A stretch of 64,000 bases of DNA from Craterostigma plantagineum (taxonomy: Eukaryota; Streptophyta; Magnoliopsida; Lamiales; Linderniaceae), in contig JAPQWV010000005.1 of NCBI GenBank assembly GCA_027422505.1, forward strand, positions 8,685,501 to 8,749,500. The letters are read 5' to 3'. The notes below the pieces were generated by a model, which was not told where the DNA came from, searched no databases, and saw only the letters and a list, made by a program, of their open reading frames with translations. Shown one piece after another: positions 10,037 through 19,122 of the stretch; the stretch's first letter is position 1, and each line of letters opens with the position of its first letter. The position numbers and the translations under genes were made by a program.

Positions 10037-10740
10037 CGTGCGAGTTTCTCATAATCGCACGGTTGCAACGAGGAAAGTCCGTGCGAGTTCTTGGAAGCGC
10101 GCGGTTCAATACTCAAGACCCGTGCGAGTTTCTCATAATCACACGGTTGCAAGGAGAAAAGCCTGTGCGAGTTTCTAATAATCGCATGATACAATACTCA
10201 AGACCCGTGCGAGTTTCTCATAATCGCACGGTTGCAACGAGGAAAGCCCGTCCGAGTTTCTCGAAAGCGCGCGGTTCAGCGCTCAAGATCCGTGCGAGTT
10301 TCTCATAATCGCACGGTCAAGGCTCAAGAACCGTGTGAGTTTCTCATAATCGCACTGTCAAGGCTCAAGAGCTGTGTGAGTTTCTCATAATCGCACGGTC
10401 AAGGCTCAAGACATGTGTGAGTTTCTCATAATCGCACGGTCAAGGCTCATGACCCGTGTGAGTTTTTCATAATTGCACGGTTCAACGCTCAAGATCCGTG
10501 CGAGTTTCTCATAATCGCACGGTCAAGGCACAAGAACCGTGTGAGTTTCTCATATCGCACGGTCAAGGCTCAAGAACTGTGTGAGTTTCTCATAATCGCA
10601 CGGTCAAGGCTCAAGACATGTGTGTGTTTCTCATAATCGCACGGTCAAGGCTCAAGACCCGTGTGAGTTTCACATAATAGCACGGTTCAACGTTCAAGAC
10701 TCTGCCAGTTTCTCACAATCGCACGTTCAACGCTCAATAC
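10037..10740 (+). repeat. Array of 17 hairpin-forming ~40-bp units in the 5' LTR
   Basis: Each unit has CCGTGCGAG followed about 9 bases later by TCGCACGG, so every unit can form its own stem. Spacers read roughly TCAAGGCTCAAGA. By eye I count 17 units here and 12 in the 3' LTR. Units 7-11 (from about 10289) and 12-16 (from about 10495) are near copies about 206 bp apart, so a five-unit block was duplicated. Open frames across the array are artefacts. Confidence 0.8.
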
Positions 10741-10763
10741 CGTTCGTTTGATAACATCAAGTC

Positions 10764-11010
10764 CAAGTCAGCTTCGTGATCAAGCCCAAAAGCCCACGAA
10801 GAAGCATTCGCTATGATTCGTGCTCAACCTTAAAAGCCCACGAAGAAACAATTCGAGAAACCCTCTTCAACGACTATCAAGTCCAAATGTTAGCTTCTTG
10901 ACAAGCCCAAAAGCCCACGAAGCAACGCCCATATTTCAAAAACGTCCTCCAAGTCCAAGTATTAAGTTCGTGATCAAGCCCAAAGGCCCACGAAGTAGCT
11001 TAGCAAAGGC
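10764..11010 (+). repeat. Second hairpin family in the 5' LTR
   Basis: CTTCGTGATCAAGCCCAAA followed by GCCCACGAAG recurs about four times. The outer CTTCGTG and CACGAAG can pair. The same block occurs in the 3' LTR at about 14320-14550. Confidence 0.7.
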
Positions 11011-11178
11011 CCAAATCAAGGACGATCAAGATCAAGAATTTTCCAAAGTCCTTCAAAAGTTATAAAATGAAGAATCAGAGGAATAAATAGATATAGAGCC
11101 CATTAAGTTTCATTAAATTATATTTGTACTATTTTCTGATAATTTGATACTTGAATAAAAAGAAAATACGCTACAAAT

Positions 11179-11200
11179 TTTTGGCACGCCCAGTGGGACC
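11179..11200 (+). other. Primer-binding site region of the Tat-like element
   Basis: TTTTGGCACGCCCAGTGGGA lies a few bases after the LTR end. The position and wording fit the minus-strand primer site of this Gypsy branch. Confidence 0.6.
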
Positions 11201-11241
11201 ATCTCTACCTCTCATCTCTTCAAAAAAAATCGAGAACATCG

Positions 11242-11793
11242 ATGGTTAACTCATCGATCTTCATCGCTTTAAGTTCGTCAAGTGAAAGCGTCGGCGTTGT
11301 GACTCGAAGTATGTTAAAAATGACTAACGAGTCTCAACGAAGAAGTCACCAAGTTGAGTTGGACGAAAATGATATGACTTACCATGGTGAGAATGAAGAG
11401 TCCAATAGCGAGTACTCGATGTCATCTCATCGCTCAACTTCAAGCAATTCTTCAGTGCAAAGCAATGCATATGTATACATGACGAATGTCACGACTTTGG
11501 AAGAACAAATTGCAAGTCTAACTAGAGCAATTGCAGGGCTGACGAAACAAGTTCAAGAACAAGATGCTCAGATTGCAAAGTTAGCTAGCAAAAGCAACAA
11601 TGCTGATAATAGTAATGCTTTTGAAAGGGAAGAAGAAGCTTCTGCCGATTCTAAAAAAGAAGAACGAAGAGAAGTCGATGAGCCCTCGGGAACTTTTACC
11701 TTGAACGTGAAAAGGAAGCAAGTGAAGATACGACGCGTGGGAAAGGAAAGGCATGTTCAATTGAAGATCATAAAGCCATGCAAAAGGATGTAG
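11242..11793 (+). pseudogene. Gag-like N-terminal region of the Tat-like element
   Basis: An open frame of 183 codons. It is polar and Ser/Glu-rich, with a likely coiled coil at residues ~85-118 (TTLEEQIASLTRAIAGLTKQ region), a pattern known from Tat-lineage Gag N-termini. There is no zinc knuckle. The frame ends at 11793 and overlaps the next one by 16 bp in another phase, so the original reading frame is broken here. Confidence 0.55.
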
Positions 11794-12518
11794 AAGGAAT
11801 AACTAAATCATTGAAGGCGCTTACATTGCCTTTAACTCAGATTGATTCTAAGAAACTGCAAAGCTCGCCGATTGAAGTCAATGGATTTACTCGTCCGGGT
11901 CAAGGGTCCGAAATCGAGCATAACGAATCTTCAAAAATACAAATGGGTGGAGTATACGGCCCGAAAGCTTATGAACTCCTAACAAAGGCAAGATATGATG
12001 CAAATGAAGAACCAATAGTAGGAGAATTGCCGAAAAATATGAGTAAAAGTTATCTCGAGCTCGAAACATCTAAAAAGGGTCTTGGTTTTACCACGCAAAA
12101 GCCTGTTCGGATCGTGTTAAAGAGAGCAAGTGCAAACTACGTGTCTGAAGATGTTTCATACACAACTAACAATGATTTCAAGAATACGTGGCATGACTCT
12201 GAAGGATTGGGTCCACATAAAGGCTTACAGAATCCTATAATTAATCAACTTGATGCGAAACAGAGGCTGGAATTAACACGAACTCAGGCATTTAACAAAA
12301 CGGTGAAACTTAAGTCCTTCCAAGTTGGACATTGGGTACTTACTCTAAGGAGGCCTACCATTACTAATGATCGAATTGGGGGCAAGTTAAAATCAAAATG
12401 GAGCGGTTCCTATGTCATGAAAGAAGTCTGCACAAACGGTGCATATAAGTTGGTATCTGATGACAGATTAAGAATTGGCCGGATCAACAACAAATTCTTG
12501 AAGAACGATCATGCCTAA
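11778..12518 (+). pseudogene. Gag-pol linker joined to an integrase C-terminal tail
   Basis: An open frame of 246 codons. Residues ~55-115 (GPKAYELLTKARYD, GELPKNMSK, GLGFTTQKPVRI) resemble the linker before protease in Tat elements. Residues ~180-246 (VGHWVLTLRRPT, GKLKSKWSGSYVM, GAYKL) match the tail of a Gypsy integrase. Everything between, meaning protease, reverse transcriptase, RNase H and the integrase core, is deleted in frame. The result is a small open fusion in a non-autonomous element. Confidence 0.6.
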
Positions 12519-12735
12519 AGAAAAAAAAAGAAAAAAAAAATAAGAAAAAAAAAGAAAAAGAAAAGAAAAAAAAAGAAAACAAAAAAAGAAAAAAGAAAAG
12601 AAAAAAAAAAAATGATGCTCCTTAACATACGAGCCTAAACTGCATGTTGCTCCTTAATGCACGAGCCTAAACTGCATGTTGCTCCTTAACGTACGAGTCT
12701 AAACTGCATGTTACTCCTGGCCCGCACGAGTATAA
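12519..12735 (+). repeat. Polypurine stretch and TGCTCCTTAA direct repeats
   Basis: 12519-12612 is almost pure A and G. About three to four copies of a ~36-bp unit follow (TGCTCCTTAA, then ACGAG, then CTAAACTGCATGT). Such repeats are usual in the 3' untranslated part of Tat/Ogre elements. Confidence 0.65.
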
Positions 12736-13183
12736 ACAGTGAAAAGGCAAACATTAATGATAAGTGCATATGTCTAAACTGCTAACTTATCCCACATAGT
12801 CCGGTGTGGTTAAACAACGGATACTCCTGGCCCGCATGAGTATAAACTGTGCACGGCACCACCGCCTAAAAAAAATAAAACTTTGAACTACGAGAAATGA
12901 CTTGATCCCCTAAAAGGGTACGTAGGCAGCTTGGACATCGTCTAGGTTCAGTCATAAAACAAAAGGTGGGTGACCGTTTCGGTATGAAGGTATCTGATCC
13001 TCAACATGTTGCTCGAATTTTTGGGTCATCTCAACGAATGTCTGCGTGAGGACATTTTTGACAAGAAACAGTTGAAGTACATGAGTTGAAAACGTCAAAG
13101 TGGGGAGCATTTCGTGACATTTTCGGAAGCAAACGTCAAATACTTCAAGTTTATCTCCTCCGAAAGTTCGTCAACAAGACTTG

Positions 13184-13194
13184 AAGTGGGGGCA
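13184..13194 (+). other. Polypurine tract of the Tat-like element
   Basis: AAGTGGGGGCA lies directly before the 3' LTR start at 13197, where the plus-strand primer is expected. Confidence 0.65.
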
Positions 13195-13196
13195 TT

Positions 13197-14727
13197 TGTA
13201 GATAATTAAAATTTAATTGTCTATTTATATTATTGGGATTAATTGAAATAATTCCAAGAAATAAAATAAAGACTCTTATTAAATTACTATTTATTGAGAT
13301 ATATACAATAATCTCAAATTAATAAATAGCTAGTTTGTTAATAAACTATTACCATAAGTGTTGATAATATATTCCTTTAATACAAAAGATCAACATAAGG
13401 AAAGCCTTGTAGAGGTTTGTTAAATAAGTAAAGAAATCAAATCAAATATCATGAAATCGGAAAATATTGAAAGAATCAGGCCAAATATGGAATAAATCAA
13501 ATCAAATATGATTTTACAGCTTCGAGATGAGAAACTGTCATCCCAGTCAAACCATATATGGATAAAATCAACCTAAATATGGATGAAATCATCCCAAAAA
13601 GATTATATTTTCCATTATTGAGAATTCCCTACGCCTATAAATATGGGGCTTCAGAATTCAGAAATCACAAGTCAGAGAGCAAAGAGAATACGAAACTTCG
13701 AGAGAATTAGAAGTAAGTCTTTGATAGCATTCAGAAATTCTCTCAACGAAGTTCTTCGTGTTCAAGTTGAAATTTGTAGACGTTCATCAAGACCCGTGCG
13801 AGTTTCTCATAATCGCACGGTTGCAACGAGGAAAGTCCGTGCGAGTTCTTGGAAGCGCGCGGTTCAATACTCAAGACCCGTGCGAGTTTCTCATAATCAC
13901 ACGGTTGCAAGGAGAAAAGCATGTGCAAGTTTCTAATAATCGCACGATTCAATACTCAAGACCCGTGCGAGTTTCTCATAATCGCACGGTTGCAACGAGG
14001 AAAGCCCGTGCGAGTTTCTCGGAAGCGCGCGGTTCAACACTCAAGATCCGTGCGAGTTTCTCATAATCGCACGGTCAAGGCTCAAGAACCGTGTGACTTT
14101 CTCATAATCGCACGGTCAAGGCTCAAGAGCTGTGTGAGTTTCTCATAATCGCACGATCAAGACTCAAGACATGTGTGTGTTTCTCATAACCGCACGGTCA
14201 GGGCTCAAGACCCGTGTGAGTTTCTCATAATAGCGCGGTTCAACGCTCAAGACTCTGCGAGTTTCTCACAATCGCGCGTTCAACGCTCAATACCGTTCGT
14301 TTGATAACATCAGTCCAAGTCAGCTTCGTGATCAAGCCCAAAAGCCCACGAAGAAGCATTCGCTAAGATTGTGATCAACCTTAAAAGCCCACGAAGAAAC
14401 AATTCGAGAAACCCTCTTCAACGACTATCAAGTCCAAGTGTTAGCTTCGTGATCAAGCCCAAAAGCCCACGAAGCAAGGCCCATATTTCAAAAACGTCCT
14501 CCAAGTCCAAGTATTAAGTTCGTGATCAAGCCCAAAGGCCCACGAAGGAGCTTAGCGAAGGCCCAAATCAAGGAAGATCAAGATCAAAAATTCTCCAAAG
14601 TCCTTCAAAAATTGCAAAACGAAGAATCAGAGGAATAAATAGAGATAGAGCTTATTAAATTTCATTAAATTATATTTGTACTATTTTCTGATAATTCGAT
14701 ATTTGAATAAAAAGAAAATACGCTAAA
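13197..14727 (+). repeat. 3' LTR of the Tat-like element
   Basis: It starts TGTAGATAATT and ends GCTAAA, where the 5' LTR has GCTACA, so the terminal CA is mutated. It contains 12 units of the hairpin array (about 13797-14290). Confidence 0.85.
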
Positions 14728-14732
14728 GTGCT

Positions 14733-15439
14733 ATACATGGAAAATACTTGATATGTTGCTATCTCGTGTGCTAAACTTGGAAAGTAAATCTGGATTGACT
14801 TATCTATAGACTGATAGCAGGGAATCACATATGGAAAGTTCTATTGTGGTAAAAATAGTTCGAAACAATTTAATATGCCTTGAGAACGAATCTGAACTTT
14901 ATATGGAATATAATCATGCTTTAATGAGCTTATAACCGTTGTGATAACTTTCTAGAAGCATGATTTACATGGCATGTTGATTCTCGAAAATTACATGGAC
15001 TGTATGCTTGATTTGGTGATTAATATCTTGATCTGACTTTCCATGTAAAGTGTTGAATTATAAGGTTTATATATAAGCAACACTTCAGAATTTCGAAGGA
15101 CTTAGAATTTGCGAACCTACTACTACGAGAGTTTTGAGCAGAAACATTACTAAGAGATTCCTGAGCGGTCATTTGCGATAGCTTTCTGCCTACCTGAGCG
15201 ATCGCTTGCGAAGTACTGAATGTACTGAGTTATCCCAACCTCCCACCTTATATTCTGTCTTCAGACGTGTTGTCTTCGGACGTGAGCAATACCAAGGAGG
15301 CAAGGTCGACGTTTACGCACAAGTGAAGGGAAGGACGAGTTTTGGGGGCCCTTCGGTAGCGAGCTGTGTCTGTCGGAATCAGGAGATTCCGAGGAACGAA
15401 ACTCGGCGTGTGGTAACCTAGTGTGGCCAGTGTTCGACT
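14733..15439. other. Continuation of the older target sequence
   Basis: ATGGAAA words continue from before the insertion. No gene is seen; a 71-codon frame at 15206-15421 matches nothing I know. Confidence 0.35.
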
Positions 15440-15790
15440 TGTTTCGTGTATTGGGCTACTCAATCAGTTTTGTATCCAACTACGGTGCAATATAGTGATT
15501 GGTTAAACTCTTGGGGAATAAACCCCAAGGAGAGGAGTAAACCCCAATTGGGATATAACCTCTATAAAAATCCTGTCTCGCATTTACTTTACAGTTATTT
15601 CCTTTTCGCTGTGAGACAGACCCGACACACATCCGACGTTACTAGGATATATCAGGCATACTCATCACAAGCATCAGTAGGCATATCTAAGTCACAACAT
15701 CTTACGATTTGTGAAAAGAAGAAGCATAAAATTTTTATAAGCCTAATTCACCGCCCTCTTAGGCACGTTTTTATCTTCACATGATATTGT
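15440..15790 (+). repeat. Possible solo or truncated Copia LTR remnant
   Basis: A TATA-like CTCTATAAAAATCC lies near 15560, and AATTCACCGCCCTCTTAGGC lies at about 15746-15765. The latter phrase is typical near the 3' part of some plant Copia LTRs. No partner LTR or target duplication was found, so the call is tentative. Confidence 0.3.
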
Positions 15791-16073
15791 GTAAAATTGA
15801 TATAAAATTCATATTTGATCACCACGAGATTTTTTTAACTTTTTTATTTAAAAGAGTACATCAACACAATAACACTGTAACATGCCTCCTGAAAAAACAA
15901 AGAACTTAAAAAAATATGTAGAAAAAATAATTGTTGTTATTCAAACTTTCAAAAATTTCGGTGTGATTGTGTTTGGATTCCTCGTGAAAAAAACAAAAGA
16001 AATTATCGTGGTAATCGAAATTGAAATTTACATTTAATTTGTACTATATTATGTATAATAAAGAAATTCTAAT

Positions 16074-16238
16074 CATTGGTGCCCAAACTTTTAAATGTGC
16101 CGTTTTGGTTCCTGAACTTTGCAAAACTGTTCACTATTGGTTCTTTTACACGTTCTTTAGGTTAAAGGAACAAAAAATGACTGATTTGCAAAGTTTAGGA
16201 ACCAAAACAGCACATTTAAAAGTTCAATACCAACAATG
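16074..16238. mobile_element. Foldback MITE, copy 2
   Basis: The left arm CATTGGTGCCCAAACTTTTA and the reversed right arm CATTGTTGGTATTGAACTTT continue pairing through AAATGTGC, GGTTCCT and TTTGCAAA. The stem is about 70 bp per arm. Same family as 8664-8822. It lies about 540 bp upstream of the uncoupling protein start. Confidence 0.7.
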
Positions 16239-16660
16239 AGACTGTAGTATAGGTCAAGCACCATTTTGCCATTTAGTAAAAAATTAACGGCAAATAATGA
16301 ATAAACCATATAGAAGAGTAATTAGGCATAATAAATGACAATCAACAGTAACTAAGAATGGACTGATTGAACGGCCATTTGCTGATCTTGAAGATTGAGA
16401 AATTCACTTTTGGTAATAAATTTAGTGTTCCTTGTAATAAATTAGGGAGCGGTGTATATAGTAATTTGAGGGGGCATATGGAATTTCCCATTTCTTTTAA
16501 AAATTAAGGTGAATAATAGTATCTCTCCATACAGCAGATAATTCCATCCTTGACTGTAATTTGTTGACTCTACCTTTACACTCGTAATATACGGTAGTTA
16601 ATTAATTAATTAAAGGACTGGATAATTAAAATCGGAGAAAATCAGAATGAAAAAGAAAAA
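16239..16660. other. Upstream region of the uncoupling protein gene
   Basis: AT-rich, with no gene. It leads into the promoter at 16668-16700. Confidence 0.4.
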
Positions 16661-16667
16661 AAGAAGA

Positions 16668-16700
16668 CACGTGGGAAACGAAAACAAAATGAGTATATAA
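16668..16700 (+). promoter_or_regulatory. G-box and TATA box of the uncoupling protein gene
   Basis: CACGTG (16668-16673, within ACACGTGGGA) is a G-box/ABRE-like site often bound by bZIP or bHLH factors. TATATAA at 16694-16700 lies about 82 bp before the start codon, a normal TATA distance with a short leader. Confidence 0.55.
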
Positions 16701-16781
16701 GGAGCGGGAAGGCGACACAGTTTTAACCCACACTGATCAGCTATTTCTTGTTCTGATTCATCGTTCCTTTGTTGATTTGAG

Positions 16782-18793
16782 ATGGTCGGACAAGGCACCG
16801 CCGCTCAATCGGACATTTCCTTCGCCGGAACCTTTGCCAGCAGTGCTTTCGCTGCTTGCTTCGCCGAGGTATCGTGTTAATTTCCGTTTTGGTTTTTATT
16901 TGTCTGCAGTCGATCAGTAAATCTACATCTTATCTCCTACCTCCGTTTCTAGATGAATCCGTGCTTGCCTCTCTAAGCGTGAATGGTACACCACACCATC
17001 CATACGATGATGTTGGAAACTTGTTGATGGTTGTGGTTGATCTCTCTCTCTCTCTTTTTTTTTTTTTGGGTATTCGTATAGGTGTGTACGCTTCCGTTGG
17101 ATACTGCAAAAGTACGGCTTCAGCTGCAGAAGAAAGCTCTGGCAGGGGATGCGATGGCTTTGCCCAAATATAGGGGTTTGTTGGGAACTGTCGGGACTAT
17201 TGCAAAGGAAGAGGGGTTTTCTGCACTGTGGAAAGGTGTTGTTCCTGGAATGCATCGTCAGTGCCTTTATGGAGGCCTAAGGATTGGCCTGTATGAACCT
17301 GTATGTACCTTAGAACCATTGCACTTGTGGATCATTTTATATGTGGTTTGAGTTTGATCTTCTTGATATTTGATGTGATTTGGACTCGGATTTCACAGGT
17401 GAAAACATTCTATGTTGGAAAAGATCACGTTGGAGATGTACCTCTGTTTAAGAAGATACTTGCTGCACTCACAACTGGTGAGGATATACTGTTCGATTCA
17501 TATATATGTTATTCAATTGTTAGTGTTCCTCTGTAGAGGATGTTGATTTTGTATGTTCTGTGTGTTCTTTTTAGCTGCTGTATAGTTATGAAATTATTCG
17601 AATAAATTTTATTTCAGGTGCCGTGGGAATCGCAATTGCGAATCCTACAGATCTTGTTAAGGTACGACTTCAGGCCGAGGGCAAACTACCAGCTGGTGCA
17701 CCGAGGCGGTATTCTGGCGCGCTCAACGCTTATTCTACAATTGTGAGACAGGTATCATTCTGGGATCAAATTTTTCTTTTCTTCATATCTCTCTTACGAC
17801 AAGTGTGAGTGATATGCTTGACTTTGCTTTTTTTTTTTTAATGTTTGCCTAAAACTAGGAGGGAGTGACTGCTTTGTGGACTGGAATTGGGCCAAACATT
17901 GGTCGAAATGCTATTATAAATGCTGCTGAGCTAGCTAGCTATGATCAAGTTAAGCAGGTGTGGTAACAATTCATCAAATCTTCTTCATATGGTTGCTGTT
18001 ATTTGACATGCTTTTTAAATGTTTTACTTTAGTTTGCGCTGCTTAATTCTTTGTTGTGCAGACTATCTTGAAAATTCCCGGGTTCACAGACAATGTTGTC
18101 ACCCATCTTTTAGCTGGTTTAGGAGCAGGTTTTTTCGCTGTCTGCATTGGCTCCCCAGTTGATGTGGTATGTTTCTCAAAAACCTGTTGAATTTTTTTAG
18201 TATTTCAAAACTTCGATATGAACCATTCATATCCTAATGTGGTAGCATGAAGCTGTGTATCACTGGTGAGAAATGAGAATAGTAAATTGCGTGATCTTTC
18301 TTTGAAGAAGCCCACTATATAAATTGAGTTTATTCTTCTCGCAGGTGAAGTCCAGAATGATGGGAGATTCAGCGTACAAAAGCACAGTCGACTGCTTTGT
18401 CAAGACTTTGAAGAACGATGTAAGCACAATCTCTGACAATGCACAGTGTTATCTAGTTTTCGGTTCAGTCTCATCAAATGAATGAAAGAAACACGAAGAA
18501 TCAACATACAAAGGAAAATAGGTTTTCGATATTCGAAATTGTTTGGTTTTGCAGGGACCTATGGCCTTCTACAAGGGATTCATTCCCAACTTTGGACGAC
18601 TGGGCTCGTGGAATGTGATCATGTTTTTAACCCTGGAGCAGGTATTTATCTGATATAATACATATTGTTTTAGACTTTGATAATGATCCTTATGCCTATA
18701 CTCTGTTTTGTGAATTTGACTCTTCGACTGCCTCCCTCCCTTTTGATCGTTTTGCAGGCAAAGAAGTTCGTCCGAAATTTAGAGCATTCTTAA
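16782..18793 (+). CDS. UCP1: Mitochondrial uncoupling protein (plant UCP1/PUMP type)
   Basis: The product is an inner-membrane carrier of the mitochondrial carrier family that dissipates the proton gradient and may also exchange dicarboxylates or amino acids. Nine coding exons join to 306 codons, the usual length of plant UCP1: 16782-16868, 17082-17300, 17399-17477, 17618-17751, 17859-17957, 18062-18166, 18345-18419, 18555-18641, 18758-18793. All borders are GT-AG and all phases fit. The three carrier signatures are present: [10 protein letters not shown] near residue 35, [10 protein letters not shown] near 135, and PVDVVKSRM spanning exons 6 and 7. The N-terminus ([20 protein letters not shown]) is characteristic of plant UCP1. 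The start is the first ATG after the TATA box. The gene is intact. Confidence 0.95.
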
Positions 18794-19113
18794 AACAGAA
18801 GACTTCAAGGTATTGTTTTCATTCAGTCGTATGTTCACTACATTTGATTTAGATATTAATCCTTTTCAATCCTTTCTTCATTGAATAAAGATAAACATTA
18901 AAATCAAGTATAAAATCTTTTTGCTATACCGACGCTAATATTTTTTAATTTTTTTTAAAATGAGAAGCTAACGTGTAAGAGAATATGTGTACTGATGATC
19001 AAACAAAGCAAGTAGCTTCTCAAATGTTCATACTCGGTTGCAATCAAATGAATGGCTATTCGTTAACGAATTGTTCTTGTCTCATTGTAACGGTTCAATC
19101 AACAAACGTGGCG
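18794..19113 (+). other. 3' flank of the uncoupling protein gene
   Basis: Probable 3' untranslated region with AATAAAG near 18885. The frame at 18985-19266 runs into the next transposon and is not a gene. Confidence 0.4.
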
Positions 19114-19122
19114 TATTTACAA

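Larger units (their letters stand above)
9472..11175 (+). repeat. 5' LTR of the Tat-like element
   Basis: It starts TGTAGACAATT and ends GCTACA. It is 1704 bp, against 1531 bp for the 3' LTR. The difference is mostly five extra hairpin units, partly offset by about 40 bp present only in the 3' LTR near 13507-13550. Confidence 0.85.
9472..14727 (+). mobile_element. Non-autonomous Tat/Ogre-like Gypsy LTR retrotransposon
   Basis: Two LTRs (9472-11175 and 13197-14727) flank about 2.0 kb of interior. A 5-bp target duplication GTGCT is present at 9467-9471 and 14728-14732. The primer-binding site follows the 5' LTR and a purine tract precedes the 3' LTR. Lineage assignment rests on the primer-site wording (GGCACGCCCAGTGGGACC) and on the tail phrases CCTAAAAGGGTACGTAGGCAG and TGCTCCTTAA..CGAG, which are familiar from Tat/Ogre elements. 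Only a Gag-like part and an integrase tail remain; protease, reverse transcriptase and the integrase core are absent. Confidence 0.85.

Noticed and set aside
9885..10308. Open frames with Arg/Ser-rich repeats in the LTRs (also at 13643-14148)
   Set aside because: They are translations of the hairpin repeat in several phases on both strands, with no coding signal.
10037..10740. Regular direct repeats with spacers, CRISPR-like at first sight
   Set aside because: The host is a plant, the units lie inside an LTR and recur in the partner LTR, and the spacers are themselves similar.
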